Shown: positions 53,688-61,419 of the stretch, piece by piece
How the letters are laid out: every line of letters starts with the position of its first letter
Numbering within the stretch: position 1 is the first letter of the stretch
Assembly: GCA_046330455.1 (NCBI GenBank)
Contig: JAXLSU010000004.1
Location: 171,086-235,085 of the forward strand
Reading direction: 5' to 3'
DNA length: 64,000 bases
Source: CAVQXR01 sp046330455
GTDB lineage: Bacteria; Actinomycetota; Thermoleophilia; Gaiellales; Gaiellaceae
Translations under genes and position numbers: made by a program
Notes under the pieces: model-generated
The model's database searches: none
The model's input: the letters and a program-made list of their open reading frames with translations, nothing else
Told to the model about the DNA's origin: nothing

Positions 53688-55880
53688 TCAGGCGAGGTCG
53701 AAGCGGTCGAGGCTCATGACCTTGTCCCAGACCGCAACGAAGTCCCGGACGAGCTTCTCGGCCGCATCGTCGCAGGCGTAGACCTCGGCAAGCGCCCGCA
53801 GCTGGGAGTTCGAGCCGAAGACGAGATCGACGCGGCTCGCGGTCCACCGCAGCTCGCCCGTCGCCCGATCCCGACCCTCGAAGGTCTCCTCGGTGGGAGA
53901 GGTCGGCTGCCAGACCGTGTCCATGTCGACGAGGTTCACGAAGAAGTCGTTCGTCAGCGCCTCGGGCCGATCGGTGAGGACGCCGAGCCCGGAGCGGCCG
54001 TGGTTCGCATTCAGGGCGCGCAGGCCGCCGACGAGCACGGCCGTCTCGGGCGCGCTCAGCGTCAGCAGCTCCGCGCGGTCGACGAGCAGCTGCTCCGCCG
54101 GCCGGCGGTGCCCGCTGCCGAGGTAGTTGCGAAACCCGTCCGCAGTCGGCTCGAGCACTGCGAAGGACTCGACGTCGGTCTGCTCCTGTGTCGCGTCGGT
54201 ACGCCCCGGCACGAACGGGACCTCGACGTCGTGTCCGGCATTCCTCGCGGCCTGCTCGACGGCGGCACAGCCTCCGAGCACGATCAGGTCGGCGAGCGAG
54301 ACCCGCTTGCTGCCACCGTTCTGGGCGCCGTTGAACGCTGTCTGGATTCCCTCGAGCGTGCGCAGCACCGTCGCGAGCTCGGCGGGCTCGTTGACCTCCC
54401 AGTCCTTCTGCGGTGCGAGGCGGATGCGTGCGCCGTTGGCCCCGCCGCGCTTGTCGGTGCCCCGGAACGTCGACGCCGAGGCCCAGGCGGTCGAGACGAG
54501 CCGGGAGACGGACAGCCCCGACGCGAGGATCGTGGCCTTGAGCGCCGCGACGTCCTCGACTCCGATCAGCTCATGGTCGACCGGAGGCACGTGGTCCTGC
54601 CAGAGCTGCGGCTCGGCCGGGACGAGCGAGCCGCGGTAGCGCGAGACCGGCCCCATGTCCCGGTGGGTGAGCTTGAACCAGGCCCGGGCGAACGCGTCGG
54701 CGAGCTCCTCGGGGTTCTCGTGGAAGCGGCGCGAGATCGGCTCGTAGACCGGATCCATCCGCAGCGCCAGGTCTGTCGTCAGCATCACCGGAGCGTGCCG
54801 CTTCGACGGGTCGTGGGGATCGGGCACGGTGTCCGAGGCGGCCGGATCGGTCGGCACCCACTGCCACGCGCCGGCGGGGCTCTTCACGAGATCCCAGTCG
54901 TAGCGAAACAAGGTCTCGAAGTAGCTGTTGTCCCACGTCACGGGGGTTGGCGTCCAGGCGCCCTCGAGCCCGCTCGTGATCGCATCGCCGCCCGCTCCGG
55001 TGCCGTAGCTGCTCTTCCAGCCGAGCCCCATCTCCTGGAGCGGTGCCGCCTCGGGCTCGGGGCCGACGTGGTCGGCAGTGGCCGCACCGTGGGTCTTGCC
55101 GAAGGTGTGACCACCGGCGATCAGCGCGATGGTCTCCTCGTCGTTCATCGCCATGCGGCGGAAGGTCTCGCGGATGTCCCTGGCTGCGGCGAGCGCGCTC
55201 GGGGTGCCGTTCGGCCCCTCCGGGTTCACGTAGATGAGGCCCATCTGGACAGCGGCGAGCGGGTTGGCGAGCTCGCGGTCACCGCTGTAGCGCTCGTCTG
55301 CGAGCCATGTGTCCTCGAGGCCCCAGTCGATCGGGTCGGGCTCCCAGACGTCCTCGCGCCCACCCGCGAACCCGAACGTCCTGAAGCCCATCGACTCGAG
55401 CGCGCAGTTCCCGGCGAAGACGATCAGGTCTGCCCACGACAGCTTGCGGCCGTACTTCTGCTTCACGGGCCAGAGGAGCCGGCGCGCCTTGTCGAGACTC
55501 GCGTTGTCCGGCCAGCTGTTGAGAGGCGCGAAGCGCTGCTCGCCCGACCCGGCGCCACCGCGGCCGTCGCTGATGCGATACGTGCCCGCGCTGTGCCACG
55601 CCATCCGGATGAAGAGCGGCCCGTAGTGACCGTAGTCGGCGGGCCACCAGCCCTGCGAGGTCGTCATCACGGCCTCGATGTCCCGCTTCACGGCGTCGAG
55701 ATCGAGGCTCTCGAACTCCGCCCCGTAATCGAATCCTTCACCCATCGGATCCCCGGCGGGCGGGTTGCGGTGCAGGACGCTCAGGTCGAGCTGGTTCGGC
55801 CACCAGTCGCGGTTCGACCTGGTCTGCGTGCCCGCCCGGGCCGTGACCGCGCTGTTGCCGTTCTCGGGGCTATCGGACAT
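53688..55880 (-). CDS. katG: Catalase-peroxidase KatG
   Basis: 730 residues, normal length, haem enzyme that removes H2O2. N-terminal domain has the distal Arg92, Trp95 and His96 in FIRMAWHSAGTYRI, and the proximal His in GGHTFGKTHGAA. The Tyr of the Trp-Tyr-Met cross-link is in GLIYVNPEG. The C-terminal, gene-duplicated domain (from about 420) keeps the fold. ATG at 55880 with GGAGGGA upstream. It follows a Fur-type repressor gene by 15 bases in the furA-katG arrangement known from mycobacteria. Confidence 0.97.
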   Translation of the reverse strand: MSDSPENGNSAVTARAGTQTRSNRDWWPNQLDLSVLHRNPPAGDPMGEGFDYGAEFESLDLDAVKRDIEAVMTTSQGWWPADYGHYGPLFIRMAWHSAGTYRISDGRGGAGSGEQRFAPLNSWPDNASLDKARRLLWPVKQKYGRKLSWADLIVFAGNCALESMGFRTFGFAGGREDVWEPDPIDWGLEDTWLADERYSGDRELANPLAAVQMGLIYVNPEGPNGTPSALAAARDIRETFRRMAMNDEETIALIAGGHTFGKTHGAATADHVGPEPEAAPLQEMGLGWKSSYGTGAGGDAITSGLEGAWTPTPVTWDNSYFETLFRYDWDLVKSPAGAWQWVPTDPAASDTVPDPHDPSKRHAPVMLTTDLALRMDPVYEPISRRFHENPEELADAFARAWFKLTHRDMGPVSRYRGSLVPAEPQLWQDHVPPVDHELIGVEDVAALKATILASGLSVSRLVSTAWASASTFRGTDKRGGANGARIRLAPQKDWEVNEPAELATVLRTLEGIQTAFNGAQNGGSKRVSLADLIVLGGCAAVEQAARNAGHDVEVPFVPGRTDATQEQTDVESFAVLEPTADGFRNYLGSGHRRPAEQLLVDRAELLTLSAPETAVLVGGLRALNANHGRSGLGVLTDRPEALTNDFFVNLVDMDTVWQPTSPTEETFEGRDRATGELRWTASRVDLVFGSNSQLRALAEVYACDDAAEKLVRDFVAVWDKVMSLDRFDLA

Positions 55881-55895
55881 GGGGCTCCCTCCGGA

Positions 55896-56339
55896 TCAGA
55901 TGGTGGTGGCAGACGATGAGGTGGCGGAGCAGTCGGGGCAGAGGCCGCGGTAGACGACCTCCGCCTCGTCGATCGCGTAGCCGCGGTCGTCGGACGCGGT
56001 CAGGCAGGGCGTCTCACCGACGGCGCAATCGACGTCGGCGATCGCACCGCACGACCGGCACACGACGTGATGATGGTTGTCCCCGACCCGGGACTCGTAG
56101 CGGGCCACCGAGCCGGGCGGCTGGATGCGCCGGACGAGACCTGCGGTCGTCAGCGCACGTAGCACGTCGTAGACCGCCTGATGGGACACGTCGCGGTCCT
56201 CCGCACGCACGACGCCGATGATCGACTCGGTGTCGGCATGGGGATGCCCGTAGACGGCGGTCAGCACCGCGACCCGCGGGCGCGTCACCCGCAGCGCGAC
56301 CGAGCGCAGCAGACTCTCCGCCTGGACGGACGTGATCAC
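55896..56339 (-). CDS. furA: Fur-family repressor (FurA/PerR-like)
   Basis: 147 residues, GTG at 56339. Winged helix (RVTRPRVAVLTAVYGHPHADTESI; AEDRDVSHQAVYDVLRALTTAGLV), metal site VGDNHHHVVCRSCGAI and C-terminal CPDC. The CxxC pairs bind structural zinc; the His cluster senses metal or peroxide. Position directly before katG supports FurA, which in mycobacteria represses katG and is inactivated by peroxide. It probably regulates its own operon through the palindrome at 56358-56376. Confidence 0.93.
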   Translation of the reverse strand: MITSVQAESLLRSVALRVTRPRVAVLTAVYGHPHADTESIIGVVRAEDRDVSHQAVYDVLRALTTAGLVRRIQPPGSVARYESRVGDNHHHVVCRSCGAIADVDCAVGETPCLTASDDRGYAIDEAEVVYRGLCPDCSATSSSATTI

Positions 56340-56357
56340 CCCCGGACGGTACCAGTT

Positions 56358-56376
56358 TTCTTGAATGAATCAAGAA
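56358..56376 (-). promoter_or_regulatory. Inverted-repeat operator upstream of furA-katG
   Basis: TTCTTGA-ATGAA-TCAAGAA: seven-base arms with a five-base spacer, 19 bases upstream of the furA start codon. An A+T-rich palindrome in a G+C-rich genome, directly before furA-katG, fits a FurA autoregulatory operator. It overlaps where a promoter would be expected. Confidence 0.75.
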
Positions 56377-56414
56377 TCGAGTCCGCGCCAGGTGTCACCG
56401 CGCCGGAGCCGGCG

Positions 56415-57422
56415 TCACCCGTGCGTACGGAGGTAGCGCTCTGCTACGACGCACGTCTCCTCCGCGAAGCCCGTGCCGAACTCGGCGGCCGTGTCCGTGT
56501 TCGGGTGCGAACCGAGCCAGGCGAGTAGCGTCATTCGACGGTAGAGGACGAAGGTCGGTATCTCGCCGACGTCGGTGTCGGGCAGATGGCGGACGCGCCG
56601 GTACCCACGCACCCATGACTCGACCATGGCGTTCATCGCGGGATGGTTCTCGAGGAAGCCGAGCGCGCCGCCGAGATCGTAGAGATACCACGAGAAGCCG
56701 GAGTCGTCGAAATCGATCACGGTCGTCGTACCGCCGTCGACGATCAGGTTCGCGAGCCGGAGATCGGTGTGGACGAGACCGTAGCGGTGCGGGCCTTTTC
56801 CGAATGCGGCGAGGCGCCGCCGGAGCGTGTCGTCGATGCGCTGCAGGATATTGCGTTCGGCGGCACCGACGCCCGGTGCATCCTGCCACCGGCCCCAGCG
56901 GGGCGTAGGCCCGAACGCGGCCTCGTAATCCCAGTGGTGCCGGGTGAACCCGGGCGGCAACGCCCACGCCCGGGTGTGGGCGTGCATCCGCGCTGTCATC
57001 TCACCGAGTGGCTCAAAGGATTCGACGAGATCATCCTCGCTCGGCTGCGTACCGGGGACGAACTCGAACATCACCGACTTGCGCGGTTCGGCACTCCCGG
57101 GCTCATCGGTGAAGACGATCCACCGGCCATCCGTCGTCGGAATGACCGCCGGGGCGTCGATCGCACCTGCCTCGCGGAGTGACGTCATCCACTGCAATTC
57201 CGACATCACCGCCTCCTGGCTGTGGTAGCCGAGCCGGTGGACGCGCATCACGGCCTTGCGACCGGTGGCCGGATCATCGACGAGGTACGTTGCGTTCTCG
57301 GAGATGTTGAGGATGCTCACGCCGGTATCCGGCGAGAAGTCGTAATGCGTCAGTGTGCTCTCCGCGACCTTCTGGAGTCGCTCGAGGACGGCCTCCCCAC
57401 CGGAGAGATCATGCAGCTCCAC
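56415..57422 (-). CDS. Aminoglycoside phosphotransferase-fold kinase (APH family; homologous to hydroxylysine kinase)
   Basis: 335 residues with the protein-kinase-like APH fold: a lobe with AVMRVHRLGYHS (ATP Lys), the catalytic loop YGLVHTDLRLANLIVDGG near residues 215-225 and the metal-binding DFDDSGFSWYLYDLG. GTG at 57422 starts inside the end of the aminotransferase gene (14-base overlap), so the two genes are coupled. In animals a related kinase, AGPHD1 (hydroxylysine kinase), works with the class III phospho-lyase AGXT2L2. The partner gene next door makes a similar kinase plus phospho-lyase pair likely (inference). Confidence 0.8.
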   Translation of the reverse strand: MELHDLSGGEAVLERLQKVAESTLTHYDFSPDTGVSILNISENATYLVDDPATGRKAVMRVHRLGYHSQEAVMSELQWMTSLREAGAIDAPAVIPTTDGRWIVFTDEPGSAEPRKSVMFEFVPGTQPSEDDLVESFEPLGEMTARMHAHTRAWALPPGFTRHHWDYEAAFGPTPRWGRWQDAPGVGAAERNILQRIDDTLRRRLAAFGKGPHRYGLVHTDLRLANLIVDGGTTTVIDFDDSGFSWYLYDLGGALGFLENHPAMNAMVESWVRGYRRVRHLPDTDVGEIPTFVLYRRMTLLAWLGSHPNTDTAAEFGTGFAEETCVVAERYLRTHG

Positions 57423-58701
57423 TGGCGACCTTCGTGCGGCGTGCGTCTCGGGCAGATCGACCCACGGCCTCCCCCACGAGCTCGAGGAGCTCGTCGGCGA
57501 GCGGCTCGTCGAGGAGGACCCCGGGCTTGAACTGGAGAACGCGTGGGTCGAGGGTCGAGAAGATCGCCCAGACGCCAAGGTCGTAGAGGTGGCCCATGAC
57601 GATCTTCGCGCCTTCCGGGTGGTCGAATTCGAGCCCGATCACGAGACCGTTCTGCCGAATACCGACGAACCAGTCGGGAAAGGCGTCCTGGATGGCTCGC
57701 AGGCCCTGGCCGAGCCGATCGGACATGTGCAGGACATGTGCACGTGTCTGCGGCCGGTTGCTCATCTCGAGCGCCTTGAGGGCTACGACACAGCCGAGCT
57801 CCGCGCCGCCAAACGTCGACATGTGCCCGAACCCGTCCTCTGTCAGCCAGCGGGCGCAGCGTTCCGATACGAGGACACAGGCGATCGGGTAGAGACCACC
57901 CGAGATGCCCTTTCCCGTGACGAGGATGTCCGGCGCGACGCCGTGTTTCGAGATGGCCCACAGCTCACCCGTCCGCATCAGACCGGTCTGAACCTCGTCC
58001 GCGACGTAGACCGTGCCGTGCTGCTCACAGAGCTCCTTGACGCCCTCCAGGTAGCCCGGCTCGGGAAGTGGGAAGCCGTACGTCGCGGGAATCGTCTCCA
58101 TGATCACGGCCGCAACGTCACCGCTAGCGAGGACCGACTCCATCGCGGGCAGATCGTTGAACGGGATATGCCGGAACTCGTCCGGCTGATCGGTCAGGAA
58201 GAGCCGGGAGAAGCGCTCGTCACCGGTCGCTACCGCCAGCCCGGTGTGGCCGTGGTACGCCTTGTGGATGGAGACGATCGTTCGTCGCCCGGTGGCGTGA
58301 CGCGCGGTCTTGAGCGCGATATCCACTGCCTCGCCCCCACCCGACCCGTAGATGACATTGGTCAGTCCTGGAGGCGCGGTGGCGATCAACGCCTCTGCGA
58401 GCGCTGTCCGCGCGAGCGAGGGGAAGTGGTGGTTGCCGATGTCGAAGCGGTCGAGCGCGTCGCGTAGAGTCGAAACGAGCTCGGGATTGCGGTGGCCGAG
58501 GTTGAACGTGCCGCCGTTGAGATGAACGTCGATCAGCCGCTTTCCCGACATGTCGTAGAGCAGGTAGCCCTCGCGCCGATCGATCACGAGCGGCACGCCG
58601 GCATCGATCCAGAAGCTCGTCTTCCCCGGATTCCAGAACCGCTGTGCCTTCTCGAGAACCTCGGCCTTCGACGCGAACGAGAACGACCCGTAGTCGAACA
58701 T
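57409..58701 (-). CDS. Class III PLP aminotransferase-fold enzyme (phospho-lyase-like)
   Basis: 430 residues. PLP-binding Lys near residue 263 in VTGKGISGGLYP, with VADEVQTGLMRTG, GGTFNLGHRNPELV and GSGGGEAVDIALKTAR matching class III (ornithine/GABA/4-aminobutyrate) aminotransferases. Characterised relatives are either true aminotransferases or phospho-lyases (ethanolamine-phosphate, 5-phosphohydroxylysine). The coupled kinase gene supports the phospho-lyase reading. ATG at 58701. Confidence 0.85.
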   Translation of the reverse strand: MFDYGSFSFASKAEVLEKAQRFWNPGKTSFWIDAGVPLVIDRREGYLLYDMSGKRLIDVHLNGGTFNLGHRNPELVSTLRDALDRFDIGNHHFPSLARTALAEALIATAPPGLTNVIYGSGGGEAVDIALKTARHATGRRTIVSIHKAYHGHTGLAVATGDERFSRLFLTDQPDEFRHIPFNDLPAMESVLASGDVAAVIMETIPATYGFPLPEPGYLEGVKELCEQHGTVYVADEVQTGLMRTGELWAISKHGVAPDILVTGKGISGGLYPIACVLVSERCARWLTEDGFGHMSTFGGAELGCVVALKALEMSNRPQTRAHVLHMSDRLGQGLRAIQDAFPDWFVGIRQNGLVIGLEFDHPEGAKIVMGHLYDLGVWAIFSTLDPRVLQFKPGVLLDEPLADELLELVGEAVGRSARDARRTKVASGAA

Positions 58702-58759
58702 CACGCCCCCTGACGTCGTCCTGGAGCTTGCGAGCGTACAGCGCGCTGCATACCGGGGA

Positions 58760-58885
58760 CTCTGCCATGAAAGCCTCGCGACCGGAGGCGGCCACCCGAA
58801 CCCGGTCGACGGATCCGAGCCCGGCCTCCTCGAGAGCCTTGACGGGGGTCGTTGCCTCATGCTTCACGTTGATCCGCGTGGAGCC
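58760..58885 (-). pseudogene. Decayed AbrB/MazE-type antitoxin fragment
   Basis: On the minus strand this stretch reads STRINVKHEATTPVKALEEA and then GLGSVDRVRVAASGREAF, close to the AbrB-fold antitoxin at 59457-59675 (SRKNQVTLPVDALRAAGLEPGDDVRVKA). It has no proper start, no stop, and runs straight on into the aminotransferase coding region in another frame. It looks like a remnant of a second antitoxin. The remaining bases of the 336-base gap (58702-59037) hold nothing else that I can support. Confidence 0.6.
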
Positions 58886-59037
58886 CCGCGCTCGCCTCTC
58901 TATCTCGCACGGCATACGTTTCGCAACTCGACCGGGGCGGAGCGATGCCGCGTCGCTCGGTACCAACCGAGCAATCGACCTGCGGCAGCGACCGAGTTGG
59001 CGGAGCCGAACTCGCGAGAGGTTCCTTCCGGACGCCC

Positions 59038-59466
59038 TCAGCGCGCGTCGGGTGCAGGGGACGCGAGTGTCGCGTACGCCTTCAGGACCCTGGTGTCGAA
59101 GCTCTCGATTCGCACGCCATGGCCTGGCCTATCCCGCGCGGCAAGCGCGGTCGCAAGCGCATAGGCATCGGGAAGCTTGAGACCCGTCTGCGCGCGAACC
59201 GCAGCAGCCATACCGGCGGTCGACCGGTCGATGGGAACGATCTCGATGCCGAGGTCGTCGAGCATCGAGTCAACGGTGGCAACTCCACGCACACCACCGC
59301 GTAGGAGCGGCCCGATCAGGATCTCGCTGTAGTTCACGACCGACACGAGACGGCGGGTTCCGGGCTCGAGCGCGCAGCTCATCCGCGCGACGGCCTCACC
59401 GTGGTTGGCGTCGTCTTTGCCGAGGTAGGCGATCAGGACGTCGGCATCAAAGACGGCTACGGCCAC
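59038..59466 (-). CDS. vapC: VapC-type PIN-domain toxin
   Basis: 142 residues, GTG at 59466, overlapping the antitoxin stop by ten bases. PIN acidic residues are visible: Asp7/Asp9 (FDADVLIAYL), Glu48 (NYSEIL), Asp100 (LPDAYALATA) and Asp124 (FDTRVLK). PIN toxins of VapC type cut initiator tRNA or rRNA. The pair is the standard antitoxin-then-toxin order. Because it sits beside an island edge it may be mobile. Confidence 0.85.
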   Translation of the reverse strand: MAVAVFDADVLIAYLGKDDANHGEAVARMSCALEPGTRRLVSVVNYSEILIGPLLRGGVRGVATVDSMLDDLGIEIVPIDRSTAGMAAAVRAQTGLKLPDAYALATALAARDRPGHGVRIESFDTRVLKAYATLASPAPDAR

Positions 59467-59675
59467 TCGCGCCGCAGCTCGTCGAGGTAGCCCTCCGGAT
59501 AGACGGTGGAGTCGAACACACCGGCGTGCATGGCAACCAGGTCTTCCGCGCGAACCACCTCGAGCCGGCCCGGGCCGACGGCCTTGACCCGCACGTCGTC
59601 GCCCGGCTCGAGGCCCGCGGCGCGAAGAGCGTCGACCGGGAGCGTCACCTGGTTCTTCCGGGAGATCACACTCAT
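59457..59675 (-). CDS. vapB: AbrB/MazE-fold antitoxin partner of VapC
   Basis: 72 residues from the ATG at 59675 (MSVISRKNQVTLPVDALRAA). The swapped-hairpin AbrB DNA-binding domain fills residues 1-50; the C-terminus (AMHAGVFDSTVYPEGYLDEL) would wrap the toxin. It overlaps the toxin start by ten bases. An inverted repeat just upstream (59679-59702) is the likely operator. Confidence 0.85.
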   Translation of the reverse strand: MSVISRKNQVTLPVDALRAAGLEPGDDVRVKAVGPGRLEVVRAEDLVAMHAGVFDSTVYPEGYLDELRREWP

Positions 59676-59678
59676 CCC

Positions 59679-59702
59679 TTTACCATAGCACCGGTTGGTA
59701 AA
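59679..59702 (-). promoter_or_regulatory. Operator palindrome upstream of vapBC
   Basis: TTTACCA (59679-59685) and TGGTAAA (59696-59702) are exact inverted arms with a ten-base spacer, four bases upstream of the antitoxin ATG. AbrB-type antitoxins bind such palindromes to autoregulate. Confidence 0.7.
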
Positions 59703-59810
59703 GGAGCAGAGATCGGCACGGCCCGGAAGCCGCGCCCGCGCGGGTGGCGGCCAACTCACAGAAGCGGCACGCCGGGAGAACGATTCATCCTCCCGGGTCG
59801 TCGCGCCTTG

Positions 59811-59944
59811 CTCTGTGTCGGGGCCTCACGGCCCCGACAGCCCTTCGCGGCCGGCCTCGCCGCCCGCTGCGCCGCGCTTCGCGCTCTGTGTCGGGGCCTC
59901 ACGGCCCCGACAGCCCTTCGCGGCCGGCTTCGCCGCCCGCTGCG
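59811..59944. repeat. Two tandem 61-base copies with internal hairpins
   Basis: Copies at 59811-59871 and 59884-59944, starts 73 bases apart, differ at one base. Each has TGTCGGGGCC-TCAC-GGCCCCGACA (10-base stem; 59816-59839 and 59889-59912). They lie just beyond the tRNA-like 3' end, downstream of it on the minus strand, where a terminator would be. The pair of copies looks like a local duplication. Confidence 0.75.
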
Positions 59945-59945
59945 T

Positions 59946-59965
59946 GGCAGGCCTTTCGGCCTGCC
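59946..59965. terminator. Eight-base hairpin downstream of the tRNA-like 3' end
   Basis: GGCAGGCC-TTTC-GGCCTGCC is a perfect stem with a tetraloop (GAAA on the minus strand), followed by TTT on the plus strand. It directly follows the tRNA/tmRNA 3'-end fragment on the minus strand, so it is probably the terminator of that former gene. Confidence 0.6.
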
Positions 59966-59971
59966 TTTGCA

Positions 59972-59996
59972 TGGAGGCGGCGGGAATCGAACCCGC
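59972..59996 (-). other. tRNA/tmRNA 3'-end fragment, probable attachment site
   Basis: Read on the minus strand: GCGGG-TTCGATT-CCCGC forms a perfect T arm, then CGCCTCCA as an acceptor 3' half with discriminator A. No matching 5' acceptor (GGAGGCG) lies upstream within tRNA or tmRNA distance. Such 3' ends are typical attL/attR copies left by integrases that target tRNA/tmRNA genes. The 419-base gap from 59676 to 60094 holds this, the repeats, the hairpin and the vapB operator, and no gene. Confidence 0.65.
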
Positions 59997-60094
59997 GCAA
60001 GGTTCCCGCCGGTTGCCATGCTGCGCCGACGCTCAGCTTCGCGTCCCGTCCGGCCGTTGCCGTAGCCTCGAACCTCGAGAGGCGAGGAGTCGAG

Positions 60095-60724
60095 GTGGCC
60101 GAGCATCAGGTTCCGTACGTCACTGCCTACGGCAGCATCACGAAGACGCTCCAGAAGATCCAGTCAGCGGCCACGCCTGACAGGTTCACGCAGGACTTCC
60201 TCGCCACAAGGCTGGGGCTCAAGGGCGGCTCGCCGAAGCCGGTCATACCGTTCCTTAAGAGGACAGGTTTTCTGGCCTCTGACGGAACCCCGACGTCCCT
60301 TTACAAGCGCTTCAGGAACTCGACCCAGCGAGGAGCAGCCGCCGCCGAGGCTCTTCGGCGAGGGTACGCCTCCCTCTATGAGATCAACGAGTACGTTCAC
60401 GACGCCACCGACCAGGAGCTGCGAGGCATAGTCGTTCAGGCGACCGGACTCGAGGAGACGTCAAGTACGTTCAAGGCGATCATTGGTTCGTTTACGGCGT
60501 TGAAGGCGTTCGCGGACTTCGCTGCGCCGGAGGTCACGCCGGAGACGACCGACGCTACGGAGAATGGAGCCCCAGCGGGGGAGACAGTTCCGGAACGCCC
60601 AAGCGATGGTGAGCTTGCTGGCATCAATCTCGGCTACACCATCAATCTCCATCTCCCTGCGACATCGGACATTGCCGTCTTCAACGCGATCTTCAAGAGC
60701 CTCCGCGAGCACTTGCTCCACTAA
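60095..60724 (+). CDS. DUF5343 domain protein
   Basis: 209 residues from the GTG at 60095, with GAGGAG seven bases upstream. Residues about 8-140 match DUF5343: YVTAYGSITKTLQKIQSAAT, the PVIPFLKRTGFLASDGTPTSLYKRF block and TFKAIIGSFTALKAFADF. A Thr/Glu/Pro linker follows (145-172), then a short C-terminal module with INLGYTINLHLPAT and SDIAVFNAIFKSLREHLL. DUF5343 looks like a winged-helix-type adaptor; its function is not established. Six bases separate it from the HEPN gene. Codon usage is lower in G+C than in the chromosome. Confidence 0.8.
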   Translation: MAEHQVPYVTAYGSITKTLQKIQSAATPDRFTQDFLATRLGLKGGSPKPVIPFLKRTGFLASDGTPTSLYKRFRNSTQRGAAAAEALRRGYASLYEINEYVHDATDQELRGIVVQATGLEETSSTFKAIIGSFTALKAFADFAAPEVTPETTDATENGAPAGETVPERPSDGELAGINLGYTINLHLPATSDIAVFNAIFKSLREHLLH

Positions 60725-60730
60725 TCGCCA

Positions 60731-61321
60731 ATGCCGCGGAAGACAGAAGAAGTAATCAAGCTGTTCGGAATGACAAACCAGCTCCTCGAGCACGACCTGG
60801 ATCGGGTCGAGCAGGAGCATGCGATCGACCTTCAGCGCGGCCATCAATCGGCGTTAGTGCCCGACGAGTCCTACTACCCGCAGATCGAAAGCGACATCAG
60901 AGCAGAGGCCGCGGGCATGGCGCCTCATTACGAAGTCTTCTACTCGCTGGAAACCACTATTCGGACACTAATTGCGGACTCTCTCGAAGCCGCGGAAGGC
61001 GACCAGTGGTGGAACAGCGCACGCATCCCGCCTCAAGTCAAGACGGACGCCGAGAGTCGCCGCGAAAGAGAGATCGACACGGGGATGACGCCGAGGTCAC
61101 AGGAGCCCCTGGACTTCACGACCTTCGGCGAACTGGGCGAGATCATCAAGAAGAACTGGGATGTGTTCGGAGCGATCTTCTCGAGCGTCAAGGCGGTTGA
61201 GCGGGTCATGGCTAGCCTCAACACGCTTCGGGGTCCGATCGCCCACTGCAGCCCACTCGCGGAGGACGAGGTGCTGCGTCTCCGGCTCAGTGTCCGTGAC
61301 TGGTTTCGCTTGATGGAGTGA
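60731..61321 (+). CDS. Swt1-type HEPN domain protein (putative RNase)
   Basis: 196 residues, ATG at 60731. The C-terminal two thirds matches the Swt1/HEPN type: FYSLETTIRTLIADSLEAAEGDQWW, PLDFTTFGELGEIIKKNWDVF and LNTLRGPIAHCSPL, with the HEPN ribonuclease signature R-x4-H at Arg167 and His172. HEPN proteins of toxin-antitoxin, abortive-infection and CRISPR-linked systems cut RNA. Directly after a DUF5343 gene, so the two form a likely unit: DUF5343 as sensor or antitoxin, HEPN as effector (inference). Confidence 0.8.
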   Translation: MPRKTEEVIKLFGMTNQLLEHDLDRVEQEHAIDLQRGHQSALVPDESYYPQIESDIRAEAAGMAPHYEVFYSLETTIRTLIADSLEAAEGDQWWNSARIPPQVKTDAESRREREIDTGMTPRSQEPLDFTTFGELGEIIKKNWDVFGAIFSSVKAVERVMASLNTLRGPIAHCSPLAEDEVLRLRLSVRDWFRLME

Positions 61322-61419
61322 ATCGGGGCCGGCACGTGGTCACGCGCGAGACGAGGAAGACTCGGCTGTCCATGGCTTGGTGCGAAGGAGGATGTTGAGC
61401 GAGGGCGAACCGCTGCGAT

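Noticed and set aside
59744..60094. 5' extension of the DUF5343 gene through the tRNA-like fragment
   Set aside because: It reads through the tRNA end and hairpins, giving artefact-like WRRRESNPR sequence; the GTG at 60095 has a good ribosome binding site.
59972..60330. A complete tmRNA gene on the minus strand
   Set aside because: The 3' end fits, but no matching 5' acceptor or tag-peptide region is present, and the DUF5343 gene occupies the space.
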